Program-made: the position numbers and the translations under genes | Source of the DNA: Candidatus Aminicenantes bacterium UBA4085 | Lineage (GTDB): Bacteria; Acidobacteriota; Aminicenantia; Aminicenantales; UBA4085 | Direction: 5' to 3' | NCBI GenBank assembly: GCA_002383325.1 | Contig: DFYJ01000026.1 | Span: 36,806 to 59,256 of the forward strand | DNA length: 22,451 nt | Shown: piece after piece, positions 1 through 7,305 of the stretch | How the letters are laid out: every line of letters begins with the position of its first letter | Numbering within the stretch: position 1 is the first letter of the stretch | The notes under the pieces: model-generated | Told to the model about the DNA's origin: nothing | Database searches by the model: none | Seen by the model: only the letters and a program-made list of their open reading frames with translations

Positions 1-14
1 ATGGCTTTCTTCAT
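1..14 (-). CDS. 5' end of a truncated gene (starts MKKA)
   Basis: Only the first codons lie in the window: ATG (14-12), AAG, AAA, GCC, then two bases of a fifth codon. A GGA Shine-Dalgarno core sits 6 bases upstream of the ATG. The start is 17 bp past the stop of the sugar-binding lipoprotein, on the same strand, so the two are probably co-transcribed. The M-K-K start would fit an exported or membrane protein, but four residues give no identity. An ABC transporter subunit would be the natural neighbour, but that is only a guess from context. Confidence 0.5.
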
Positions 15-31
15 GGCGGTCCTTTCGGATC

Positions 32-1039
32 CTAGTCCAGGATCGACAGATCCGGCCGCAGCAGCCGGCTGATGAGCGGGTCGTTCCTGTTCTCCGGCGT
101 AGCCAGGAAGACGCCCGTGTCCACCGTCTTCTCATAGGCCTCGCCGCGCAGGTGGGCGACCGCCGTGGCCACGCTCTTGAAGCCCATCTGGAAGGGATCC
201 TGCAGGACCAGGCCCATCAGCCGCCCGGCTTCCAGGGCTTCGATGAGCTTGCTGGAGGAGTCGAAGCCGACATGGATGAGCTTGCCGGCCAGGCCGTGGT
301 CCTCGATGGCCCGCATGGCCCCGAAGGTCGTGGACTCGTTAGGCGTGAAGACAGCCTCGACTTGCGGGAAGCGGTTGAGCAGGTTCTCGGCCGTCTGGTA
401 GGCCGTCTCGGTGGTCACGCCGGCAAACTGGTTGTCGGACAGGATCTTGATGTTGGGAAATTTGGACCGCATGGTGTCCAGAAAGCCCTGCTCGCGCTTG
501 GTGCTGCCCTCGACGCTGGCGATGACTCGAATCAGGATGGTGGTTCCGCGCCCCTTGAGCAGCCCGCCGATCCGCTCGGCCGCCACCACCCCGCCTTTGT
601 AGTTGTCCGTGGAAATGTAGGCGACCGGCGAGCCGCCGCTCAAGGCCGAGTTGTAGATGACCGTGGGAATGCCCAGCCGCCCGGCTTCTTCCACCGGGCG
701 GACCAGGGCCTTGTCGTCCATCGGCGTCAGGACCAGGGCGTCGATTCCGGCGTTGGTGAGCGTCTCGACGATCTGGATCTGCTCATTGCGGTCGTCTTCC
801 TTGAGCGGGCCCTTCCAGATGATCTCCACCCCCAGCTTGCGGGCCGCGGTCAGGGCCCCGGCGTGGATGGCTTTCCAGAACTCATGGGTCGTGCCCATGG
901 GGATGACGGCCAGGGTCAGGGGACGCAGGCCGTCCCTACCCGCCTCGGAGCCCGGGCGGCAGGCCGGAACGGCGAGAAAGGCGATCAGAGCGAGCGCGAG
1001 GAAGGCGGCTGTGAGGGAACGGGAGCGGTGGGATGTCAT
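32..1039 (-). CDS. Sugar-binding lipoprotein of an ABC transporter (RbsB-like)
   Basis: This is a 335-residue substrate-binding protein of the periplasmic-binding-protein-like I fold (Peripla_BP_4, ribose/xylose type), which would deliver a sugar to a membrane permease. The N terminus is a lipoprotein signal: basic start, hydrophobic stretch about residues 9-24, lipobox VPAC with Cys27 as the acylated residue. The mature part begins near residue 41 with LTLAVIPMGTTHEFW. The pattern IDALVLTPMDDKAL followed by GIPTVIYNS is typical of lobe 1, and VEAVFTPNESTTFGAMRA followed by IHVGFDSS of lobe 2. The ligand cannot be deduced. Permease and ATPase genes are not in the window; the gene starting at position 14 is the next candidate. 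No strong Shine-Dalgarno sequence precedes the ATG (AAAGG lies about 9 bases away). It follows the small exported protein by 23 bp. Family assignment is firm, sugar specificity unknown. Confidence 0.9.
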   Translation of the reverse strand: MTSHRSRSLTAAFLALALIAFLAVPACRPGSEAGRDGLRPLTLAVIPMGTTHEFWKAIHAGALTAARKLGVEIIWKGPLKEDDRNEQIQIVETLTNAGIDALVLTPMDDKALVRPVEEAGRLGIPTVIYNSALSGGSPVAYISTDNYKGGVVAAERIGGLLKGRGTTILIRVIASVEGSTKREQGFLDTMRSKFPNIKILSDNQFAGVTTETAYQTAENLLNRFPQVEAVFTPNESTTFGAMRAIEDHGLAGKLIHVGFDSSSKLIEALEAGRLMGLVLQDPFQMGFKSVATAVAHLRGEAYEKTVDTGVFLATPENRNDPLISRLLRPDLSILD

Positions 1040-1062
1040 GCGGGAAGCCTTTCACTTCGCTT

Positions 1063-1620
1063 TCATTCGAGCGCTTCGCGGATCCGGGCCAAACCGTTCA
1101 GCCGGGTTAGGATCGCGGCCAGCTCGGCCGGGGGCTGATCGCGGATCTGGATGACGATCTTCTTCTTGGTCATCCGGCCCTTGAGGCCGCCGACAAGGGC
1201 GCCCACGGAGGCGCCCGCCAGGCCTCCGTAGAGGGCCCGGATGCGGCGCTTGCGGGCGGAGGGCTCTTTTCCCGTGCTCAAGTCGCCGACAATGGCGCCA
1301 TAGAAGGCTCCCTGCTGAAAGCCGCTCCAGGCTCCCGCCGGCTTGGAGACCTTGGGGATGCGGACGATGCGGATCTCGGACAGCGGGATAAAATCGTAGG
1401 TGTTGGAAGCAGGATCGGCCACGACCAGGGAACTCGGCCGGACGGCGATCAGCTCCCCGGCTCTCTCCGTGCCGTCCTCGCAGACAATCTCGATGGAAAC
1501 GCCGGGCTTGGTCTTGGCCGCAACCCCGGGGACGAAGGCCATGGCCAGCAGGGCCGCGGCGGCGAAGTCCGCCGCGAGCGCGGCGCGGCGGTGCGGTGTG
1601 GTCATGGGCTGCAGCGACAT
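1063..1620 (-). CDS. Small exported protein with glycine-rich helix, unknown function
   Basis: This is a 185-residue protein that I cannot assign to a named family. Residues 1-35 look like a signal peptide: basic MTTPHRR, then an alanine-rich hydrophobic run ending near GVAA. A start at Met6 would give a more normal signal peptide. The mature part has two pieces. Residues about 40-95 look like a small beta domain (VSIEIVCEDGTERAGELIAV, then SLVVADPASNTYDFIPLSEI). Residues about 130-155 form a glycine-zipper-like segment (YGGLAGASVGALVGGLKG) that could insert in or lie on a membrane. The C terminus is a basic amphipathic stretch. It lies upstream of the sugar-binding lipoprotein on the same strand, with a 23-bp gap, and its start is 56 bp from the divergent transporter start. 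GGTGA upstream of the ATG may be its ribosome binding site. Confidence 0.75.
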   Translation of the reverse strand: MSLQPMTTPHRRAALAADFAAAALLAMAFVPGVAAKTKPGVSIEIVCEDGTERAGELIAVRPSSLVVADPASNTYDFIPLSEIRIVRIPKVSKPAGAWSGFQQGAFYGAIVGDLSTGKEPSARKRRIRALYGGLAGASVGALVGGLKGRMTKKKIVIQIRDQPPAELAAILTRLNGLARIREALE

Positions 1621-1642
1621 TGTATCACCATTCTTTCTACTT

Positions 1643-1669
1643 TTGTTCCGGATCGATTCTGGATATGAT
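1643..1669 (+). promoter_or_regulatory. Weak promoter candidate for the MFS transporter
   Basis: TATGAT at 1664-1669 matches 5 of 6 bases of a -10 element. A poor -35 candidate, TTGTTC at 1643-1648, is only 15 bp away. The ATG at 1677 is 7 bases past the hexamer, so transcription from here would give a leaderless or nearly leaderless message. This fits the absence of a Shine-Dalgarno sequence. The intergenic space to the divergent gene is only about 56 bp. Confidence 0.25.
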
Positions 1670-1676
1670 CCCGGGC

Positions 1677-2948
1677 ATGAGCCAGGCCTTCGAGGACGGG
1701 TCCCGCCGCGGGCGGTTTCGCTGGACCGTCTGCGCCCTTCTCTTCTTCGCCGCGACCATCAACTACGTCGACCGCCAGGTCATCGGCATCCTGGCTCCGC
1801 ATCTGCAGAAGATCTTCGGCTGGAGCGAGGTCCAGTACGGCTATATCGTGACCGCCTTCCAGGCCGCCTACGCCCTGGGCCTGGCCGTCTTCGGCCGGCT
1901 GGTCGACCGCTTCGGAACCCGTCTCGGATACACAGTCGCCATCATCTTCTGGAGCCTGGCCGCCATGGCCCATGCCGCGGCCCGCTCCGCTGTCGGATTC
2001 GGCGCCGCCCGCTTCGCCCTCGGCCTGGGCGAAGCCGGCAATTTCCCCACCGCCATCAAGGCCACCGCCGAATGGTTCCCCAAGCGGGAGCGGGCCTTGG
2101 CCACGGGCATCTTCAACGCCGGGACCAATGTCGGCGCGGTCGTCGCTCCGGCCGTGGTGCCCTGGCTGACGATCCAGTTCGGCTGGCCGGCCGCCTTCCT
2201 GGCCACAGGCGCCGTCGGCTTCCTGTGGATCATCTTCTGGCTGGCTCTCTACGAGATCCCCGAGCGCAAGCGCGGACTCGACCCCCGCGAGCTGGCCTAT
2301 ATCCAGAGCGACCCGATCGAACCGTCGACGGACAAGATCCCTTGGCTCAAGCTCCTGCGCTACAAGCAGACCTGGGCCTTTGTCCTGGGCAAGTTCCTGA
2401 CCGACCCGATTTGGTGGTTCTACCTCTATTGGCTGGCCAAATTCCTCAACGCCCGCTTCGGCCTGACGCTGTCCGGCTTGAGCCTGCCGCTGATCGTCGT
2501 CTACCTGATGACCGACGTCGGCAGCGTCGGCGGCGGCTGGGCCTCCTCGCATCTTATTAAGAAGGGCCGCACGGTCAACGCCGCGCGCAAGACGGTCATG
2601 CTGGTCTGCGCCCTGTGCGTGGTGCCCGTGACCATCGCCCCGAAGTCCACCACGGTCGCCATGGCCGTGCTGCTCGTCGGACTGGCCGCCTCCGCCCACC
2701 AGGCCTGGTCGGCCAACATCTTCACCTTCGTCTCGGATATGTTCCCCAAGCGGGCCGTGGGCTCGGTGACGGGCCTGGGCGGGGCGGCCGGCGCCGCGGG
2801 AGGGATGCTCTTCTCCGCCGGCGCGGGCCACATCATCGAGAAGACAGGCAGCTACACGATCCTCTTCATCATCGCGGGCTCGGCCTATCTGCTCGCGCTC
2901 CTGATCATCCAGCTTCTGGCCCCGAGGCTGGAGCCGGCCGATTTGTAG
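1677..2948 (+). CDS. MFS transporter, hexuronate (ExuT-like, ACS family)
   Basis: This is a 423-residue major-facilitator protein with the usual twelve hydrophobic segments in the inner membrane. Family marks of the anion:cation symporter group are clear: NYVDRQVIGILAP after the first helix, GRLVDRFGTRLG in the loop after helix 2, and RFALGLGEAGNFPTAIKA with EWFPKRERALATG in helices 4-5, all close to the E. coli ExuT glucuronate/galacturonate transporter. Proton-coupled uptake of a uronic acid is therefore the best guess; related sugar acids are possible. In-frame starts exist at 1596, 1665 and 1677. I chose 1677 because the 1596 extension runs antisense through the start of the divergent gene, and because a -10-like hexamer covers 1664-1669. 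The start at 1665 adds four residues and is nearly as likely. No clear Shine-Dalgarno sequence is present. The RlmN-like gene follows after 18 bp. Confidence 0.88.
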   Translation: MSQAFEDGSRRGRFRWTVCALLFFAATINYVDRQVIGILAPHLQKIFGWSEVQYGYIVTAFQAAYALGLAVFGRLVDRFGTRLGYTVAIIFWSLAAMAHAAARSAVGFGAARFALGLGEAGNFPTAIKATAEWFPKRERALATGIFNAGTNVGAVVAPAVVPWLTIQFGWPAAFLATGAVGFLWIIFWLALYEIPERKRGLDPRELAYIQSDPIEPSTDKIPWLKLLRYKQTWAFVLGKFLTDPIWWFYLYWLAKFLNARFGLTLSGLSLPLIVVYLMTDVGSVGGGWASSHLIKKGRTVNAARKTVMLVCALCVVPVTIAPKSTTVAMAVLLVGLAASAHQAWSANIFTFVSDMFPKRAVGSVTGLGGAAGAAGGMLFSAGAGHIIEKTGSYTILFIIAGSAYLLALLIIQLLAPRLEPADL

Positions 2949-2966
2949 AGATCAACCTCCCGACCC

Positions 2967-4031
2967 ATGCCCATCATCCTCAAGGACGTTACCGCACCCG
3001 AGCTGCAGGCTGCGTTGGCGCCGCTGGGCGTATCCCTGCGCCTGGCCCGGCGGCTCCAAGCGGTGGTGACGAGGCGCGACGCGTTTCCCGAGAGCCTGCC
3101 CGAGGTATCGGACAAGCTGCTGGCGCGCATCCGGGCGGAGGTGCGCCTGCCGCGGCTGGCCCGGCGGCACAAGGCCGTCTCTTCGCGGGATGGATTCGTT
3201 AAATATCTTTTCCGTGGCGACGGACCGGAGTTGTTCGAGGCCGTGGGAATTCCCTTGCTTCATCGGGCTGGAGAAGAGAAAACCATCGTTTGCGTAAGCG
3301 CCCAGGTAGGATGCGCCTTGGGCTGCGCCTTCTGCGCCACGGGGCGGATGGGCTTCGTCCGCAACCTTGCGGCCTGGGAGATGGTCGATCAGGTCCTTCA
3401 CATCGCCGAGGATTCGCCGCACCCGGTTCGCGGGGTCGTTTTCATGGGCATGGGCGAGCCGATGATGAACTATGATGCCGTCGTCCAGGCGGCCCGGATT
3501 CTGAGCGAGCCCTGCGGACCGGCGATCTCGGCCAAATCCATCAGTCTCTCGACGGCGGGTGTCGTGCCGGGCATCCGGAGATTCACGGCCGACCAGCTGC
3601 CGTTCCGCCTCGTCATATCTCTGACAAGCGCTGACCCAGCCCGGCGCGGCGGGCTGATGCCCGTTGAGAAGGCCCATCCCCTTCCGGTGCTGATGGAGGC
3701 GATCCGGGCATACCATGCCTGGTCGAGGCAGCGCGTGATCCTGGCTTGGACGATGATCTCGGGGTTCAATACCCGGGAAGAGGACGCCGTCCAACTGGCC
3801 GACCTGGTCCGGGGCCTCCCCGTCACGCTGGACATCATCGACGTGAACGACGATACGGGGCGCTTCCAGCCGCCTTCGGCCGAGGAGCTGGGCTCGTTCC
3901 GGGATGCGTTGAGCCGACACCTGAAAATGCCGGTCGCCAGGCGCTACAGCGGCGGCCGGGACATCCAGGCCGCCTGCGGGATGCTGGCGGGCTCGATTGA
4001 GGATCCGGGCGGATGGAGGCAGGTCTCATAA
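2967..4031 (+). CDS. Radical SAM methyltransferase, divergent RlmN/Cfr-family
   Basis: This 354-residue protein has the RlmN/Cfr architecture, a family that methylates adenine 2503 of 23S rRNA (some members also tRNA) by a ping-pong radical mechanism. The cluster motif is C116-x3-C120-x2-C123 (CALGCAFC). The two mechanistic cysteines are present: C109, seven residues before the cluster as in E. coli C118, and C337 in DIQAACGML, matching C355. The SAM-binding GMGEP is at 161-165. Length is near Cfr (about 350) and shorter than E. coli RlmN (384). It is divergent: the central block reads SLTSADPARRGGLMP and ILAWTMISGF instead of the usual SLH/N-x-D-LR and FEYV-L-x-G-V-N motifs, and IDVNDDTG replaces IPFNP. 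It may be a paralog with a changed substrate. No Shine-Dalgarno sequence is visible; with an 18-bp gap, coupling to the transporter is likely. Its last 88 bp overlap the convergent gene. Confidence 0.88.
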   Translation: MPIILKDVTAPELQAALAPLGVSLRLARRLQAVVTRRDAFPESLPEVSDKLLARIRAEVRLPRLARRHKAVSSRDGFVKYLFRGDGPELFEAVGIPLLHRAGEEKTIVCVSAQVGCALGCAFCATGRMGFVRNLAAWEMVDQVLHIAEDSPHPVRGVVFMGMGEPMMNYDAVVQAARILSEPCGPAISAKSISLSTAGVVPGIRRFTADQLPFRLVISLTSADPARRGGLMPVEKAHPLPVLMEAIRAYHAWSRQRVILAWTMISGFNTREEDAVQLADLVRGLPVTLDIIDVNDDTGRFQPPSAEELGSFRDALSRHLKMPVARRYSGGRDIQAACGMLAGSIEDPGGWRQVS

Positions 4032-6691
4032 AGGGTCTGGCAGATGGAGCGGTAATGGTAGAGGCCGTGGAACCAGTCGAGATTCCGGCGGGGAGAGGCG
4101 AGCGGCCGACCCAGGCGCTTCCGGCCCAGGAGATCGAGCAGCGTTTCGCCGATCGCCGCCTCGTCCCGGATATCGACGATGACGGCCGCGTCGGTGCGTT
4201 CCAGCAGGGATCGCGCATCCCCCCCCAAGTCCGGCGGCAAGAGAGCGAGGAGCGGCCGTCCGGACTCGACGAGTTCGTGGATTTTTCCGGTGATGATGGT
4301 CGACGCCCCCGGCCAGTCCCCGATTAAGAAGACGATGACGTCGTGAAGGAAGTACTGCCGGAAGATTTCCCGGCGGGGGGCGGAACCCCGGAATTCCACG
4401 AGCCTTTTCATCTCCTCCGGCCAGTCGGCGGTGTGCTGTTCATGGCGGCCGTAAAGGTCGATCCCCAAATCCCCCGGGCGGATCCGACCCGAATCGACGA
4501 GCCGGCCGGCCGCCCGGATCAGGGGCCGAATATCCTGGGGGCCGAAAAGCGTCCCGGCGTAAACCAGGCTGAGGATCTCCGCGGGGGGAACGAGATTCTC
4601 CCGGCGAAGGCGGGACAACTCCCCGATCTCGTCGTCGCCGATCCCGTTGGGGATCCAGACGATCCGCCCGCCGTCGAGGCCGTCGATCCGCTTCAGCATG
4701 TTGTCGCGCATCTCCCGGGAGACGACGACGACTCGATCGGCCGCCCGCAGGGCCTGGGCCTCCAAGCCGGCCGCCCGGCGGGCACCGAGGTCGTGCCGGA
4801 ATTTCCGATAAAGGCTCTTGGCCCGACGGTAGGGGTGGACGAGCCGGTTCCGTTCAGCGTAGGCGACGAGACCCCCGATCCACTCGTCCCGGTACTCCAG
4901 GATCAGCCTTGTCCCGGGATGCCGCCGCTTCAGCCGGAGCGCCAGCCTCAGGAAGGAAGCGAAAGGCGGCAGGGTCAGGTAGATCACGTCGTAGGCGTCC
5001 AGGTTCCCTCTCGCTTCGACGGCCCGGGGAAAGCCGTCTTCGATCCGCCGAAAAAACAGCGTCCGGGCCAACAGCTTGTGGAGGGGCGTGCGCTCCTCGA
5101 AGAAGGCCCTCTCGAACCGGTTCCGGTAGGGCTTCAGGTAGCGCACCCGGCTCAAGTCCGGGGGGAAATCGTTGCGCGCCGGGCCGTCCCGGTTGAGGGA
5201 ATTCGTCAAAACATCGACCTTCAGGTCCTGGCGCTCGTTGAGGTGCCGGTAGAGATTGACCGCCCGTTTGGCAGCGACCTCGATATCGGGGTAGAAGCAT
5301 CGGGTGATCAGCGCCGCGCGGATGATCCCGTCGCCGGTTCGGGCCGCGGCCGGCATCGGCGGACTTTCGGCCTCGAAGAGCGCCGCCCGGATCCCGGGTC
5401 GGCGGACCATCCGAAGGAGGAGCGAGAGATCGCCGGGTCCCGGGAGAAGGACCCGAGTCCAGGAATTCCCTGAGAGGCGGCAGTAAAAGACGAGCCGGGC
5501 CAACAAGGTGGCGGTGTAGGAGACGCTGGAGGCGAGAGCCGCCCCGGTGACCCCCAGCCGCGGGATCCAAAGCAGGTTCAGGCCGAGATTGAGAGCCAGC
5601 GCCCCCCCGTTGACGTAGGCGTTGATCAGCGGCTTTCCCCGTCCGGCGATGTCGTTGCCGAGAATGCGCGAGATCCCCAAGGCCGCCGCTCCCGGGAGGA
5701 GGGCGCGCAGCGGCCGGGCCGCGGGAAGGAACGATCGGGAGAAGAGAAGCTGCACGACGGGGCCGGCAGCGAGCCAGAGGAGGACGGCGACCGGGATTGT
5801 GGCCAGCATGGTCACCCGAGCCGCTTGGGGGGTCAAGGCGGCCCGGGCGCGGGGATCTTCCTCGGCGGCCACATGGAGGAAGACCACCAGCTGGGCCGCG
5901 TTGCTGAGCAGCCAGAGCTGTTCGGCGAGAAGAACCCCGACGCTGTAGAGCCCCAGAGCGGCCGGGCCGAGGAATCCGTTGATCAGGAACATGTCCGCGC
6001 GGGAATTGAGGAAGACCAGGAGGTTGCCGATGTGGCTCTGGAGCCCGAATCGGCTCAGATCCCGGAGATAGGCCCAATGGGGCCGGAAGACGGGCCGCCC
6101 CGCAAGCGGCGCCGTCTTGCGGAGAAGGAGGACGCCGGCGGCGAAGAAGGAGAGGGCGGCGGAGGCGATCGCCCCTCCCACTCCCCACTTCAGCGGCACC
6201 ACGGCGATTGCCGCGGCGGCCAGAAAAATCGCCGAACGGAGGACCGCGGCCCGGTTGTACGCTTGGAATTGCTGCAGACCGAGGGAAACGGACTGGGTGA
6301 AGAGGAAAAAGAGATTGCCGGGGACCAGAATGAGGGAGGCGAAGAGGCAGGCCCGAGGGATGGAGCTAAAAAACGTTCCTCCCAAGAGGAGCGCGGCGCC
6401 GGCTCCCAAAAGCATCCCGGCCCCCCCGAGCCCCGCGGCCAGCAGGAGGCTGTTCCCCAGAACTTCGGCGGGAGGGTGCCGCTGCCGGGCGAGGAAATAG
6501 GCGTTCGCCGGAACCACTCCCAGCTCGCAGAGAGTGGCCGCCAGAAAAGGGAGCAGCGCGCAGATCGTGTAGACGCCTTTGCCGTCCGGCCCTAAAGCCC
6601 GGGCCAGGAGCATCGAAGTCGCGGTGCCGAGGACGAGCACGCCGACCTGACCGGCAAGCGTGATCAAGCTTCTTTGCCTGAACTTTCCCAT
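3944..6691 (-). CDS. Fusion of Wzx-like flippase and GT-B glycosyltransferase
   Basis: This is a 915-residue continuous frame with two domains. Residues about 1-430 are a polysaccharide-biosynthesis membrane protein (Wzx/MATE-like, many hydrophobic helices, LLARALGPDGKGVYT in the first helical pair), expected to flip lipid-linked oligosaccharide across the inner membrane. A short polar linker (about 431-455) leads to a cytoplasmic GT-B glycosyltransferase resembling GT4 (about 456-890): LITRCFYPDIEVAAKRAVN at its start, VVVSREMRDNM and IVWIPNGIGDDE at the domain junction, LVYAGTLFGPQDIRPLI, and the donor-site region GKIHELVESGRPLLAL at 802-817. Flippase and transferase are normally separate genes. 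Nothing in the linker suggests a sequencing frameshift, since both halves share one frame without a stop. The last 29 residues are antisense to the RlmN-like gene and look like a random extension. The ATG at 6691 has only a weak AGG upstream. Donor and acceptor sugars are unknown. Confidence 0.85.
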   Translation of the reverse strand: MGKFRQRSLITLAGQVGVLVLGTATSMLLARALGPDGKGVYTICALLPFLAATLCELGVVPANAYFLARQRHPPAEVLGNSLLLAAGLGGAGMLLGAGAALLLGGTFFSSIPRACLFASLILVPGNLFFLFTQSVSLGLQQFQAYNRAAVLRSAIFLAAAAIAVVPLKWGVGGAIASAALSFFAAGVLLLRKTAPLAGRPVFRPHWAYLRDLSRFGLQSHIGNLLVFLNSRADMFLINGFLGPAALGLYSVGVLLAEQLWLLSNAAQLVVFLHVAAEEDPRARAALTPQAARVTMLATIPVAVLLWLAAGPVVQLLFSRSFLPAARPLRALLPGAAALGISRILGNDIAGRGKPLINAYVNGGALALNLGLNLLWIPRLGVTGAALASSVSYTATLLARLVFYCRLSGNSWTRVLLPGPGDLSLLLRMVRRPGIRAALFEAESPPMPAAARTGDGIIRAALITRCFYPDIEVAAKRAVNLYRHLNERQDLKVDVLTNSLNRDGPARNDFPPDLSRVRYLKPYRNRFERAFFEERTPLHKLLARTLFFRRIEDGFPRAVEARGNLDAYDVIYLTLPPFASFLRLALRLKRRHPGTRLILEYRDEWIGGLVAYAERNRLVHPYRRAKSLYRKFRHDLGARRAAGLEAQALRAADRVVVVSREMRDNMLKRIDGLDGGRIVWIPNGIGDDEIGELSRLRRENLVPPAEILSLVYAGTLFGPQDIRPLIRAAGRLVDSGRIRPGDLGIDLYGRHEQHTADWPEEMKRLVEFRGSAPRREIFRQYFLHDVIVFLIGDWPGASTIITGKIHELVESGRPLLALLPPDLGGDARSLLERTDAAVIVDIRDEAAIGETLLDLLGRKRLGRPLASPRRNLDWFHGLYHYRSICQTLYETCLHPPGSSIEPASIPQAAWMSRPPL

Positions 6692-6748
6692 TTCAGCCTG
6701 AGGTTGAGTCTTAGGAGATGCGCTCGACCCGGGAACTCGTCTCTCTTC

Positions 6749-7225
6749 CTAGGCCAGCTTGGCGACCTTTTTATCCCAATCTAAGATCATCGTCTTTCGG
6801 CCTCTGGCCGCGACGATATGCCCCTCGGCTTGGAGGAGCTTTTTCTGGGCCTCGACACCGCCGGGATACTTGGGGTTGATCTCGCCGCCGGCCTTGAGCG
6901 TCCGCCAGTAGGGAGTTGCACCCCGCTTGCGCTTGGCCTTGTCTTCCTCGGCCACATGGGCCGCAATGGAGGCGAAGATGCCGGTGGTGATGGGGCAGGC
7001 GATCTCGGCCCCGTGCTCCTTGGCCAGGGCGGCCCGGATCTCATGGATCGTGGTGACCTTGCCGCGCGGAACCTTTTTCATCAATGCGTCCACCAGCCGG
7101 GGCGTGGCGATGACGCAGGTCCCTCCGCCCCACCTCCTGCGCAGATCGGCGCCGAGAGCCACGACCTTGGGACAGCCCCGGGAGCCCTCGTACTTCTCCC
7201 GCCAGGTTTTCTTGCGCCGCGCCAT
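6749..7225 (-). CDS. MGMT-fold DNA-binding protein without the reactive cysteine
   Basis: This 158-residue protein resembles the C-terminal domain of O6-alkylguanine-DNA alkyltransferases and alkyltransferase-like (ATL) proteins. VPRGKVTTIHEIRAAL (52-67) matches the start of the family's helix-turn-helix, and GGVEAQKKLLQAEG (122-135) its closing motif. The methyl-accepting motif PCHRV reads PYWRT at 105-109, with Tyr106 where the cysteine should be. ATL proteins, which bind alkylated guanine and recruit nucleotide-excision repair, have Trp there. Cys77 in ACPITTG is elsewhere and not equivalent. So it probably binds DNA but cannot repair by alkyl transfer in the classical way. A basic N terminus (MARRKKTWREKY) precedes the domain. 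GGGGAGGGG sits just upstream of the ATG as a good ribosome binding site. It lies 80 bp after the phosphatase gene and 57 bp before the flippase fusion, on the same strand. A wider MGMT-family paralog of unknown role is the main alternative. Confidence 0.78.
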   Translation of the reverse strand: MARRKKTWREKYEGSRGCPKVVALGADLRRRWGGGTCVIATPRLVDALMKKVPRGKVTTIHEIRAALAKEHGAEIACPITTGIFASIAAHVAEEDKAKRKRGATPYWRTLKAGGEINPKYPGGVEAQKKLLQAEGHIVAARGRKTMILDWDKKVAKLA

Positions 7226-7254
7226 GAGCCCCTCCCCATCCCAACATCAACCGA

Positions 7255-7278
7255 GGCCGACAGAACGTTTTGTCGGCC
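7255..7278. repeat. Perfect 8-bp inverted repeat, 8-base spacer
   Basis: GGCCGACA at 7255-7262 pairs exactly with TGTCGGCC at 7271-7278 around GAACGTTT, itself nearly self-complementary. It lies 27 bp past the PhoD-like stop and 30 bp before the MGMT-like start. Read on the minus strand no T-run follows, so it is not a typical intrinsic terminator. It may be an operator for the MGMT-like gene, or a 3' stem-loop of the upstream message. Confidence 0.6.
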
Positions 7279-7305
7279 CGGCTGTGAGGAAATTGAAATA
7301 GACTC

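Noticed and set aside
7255..7278. Intrinsic terminator of the eight-gene series.
   Set aside because: The stem is strong but no T-run follows on the minus strand (it reads TCGGTTGATG), so it is listed only as an inverted repeat.
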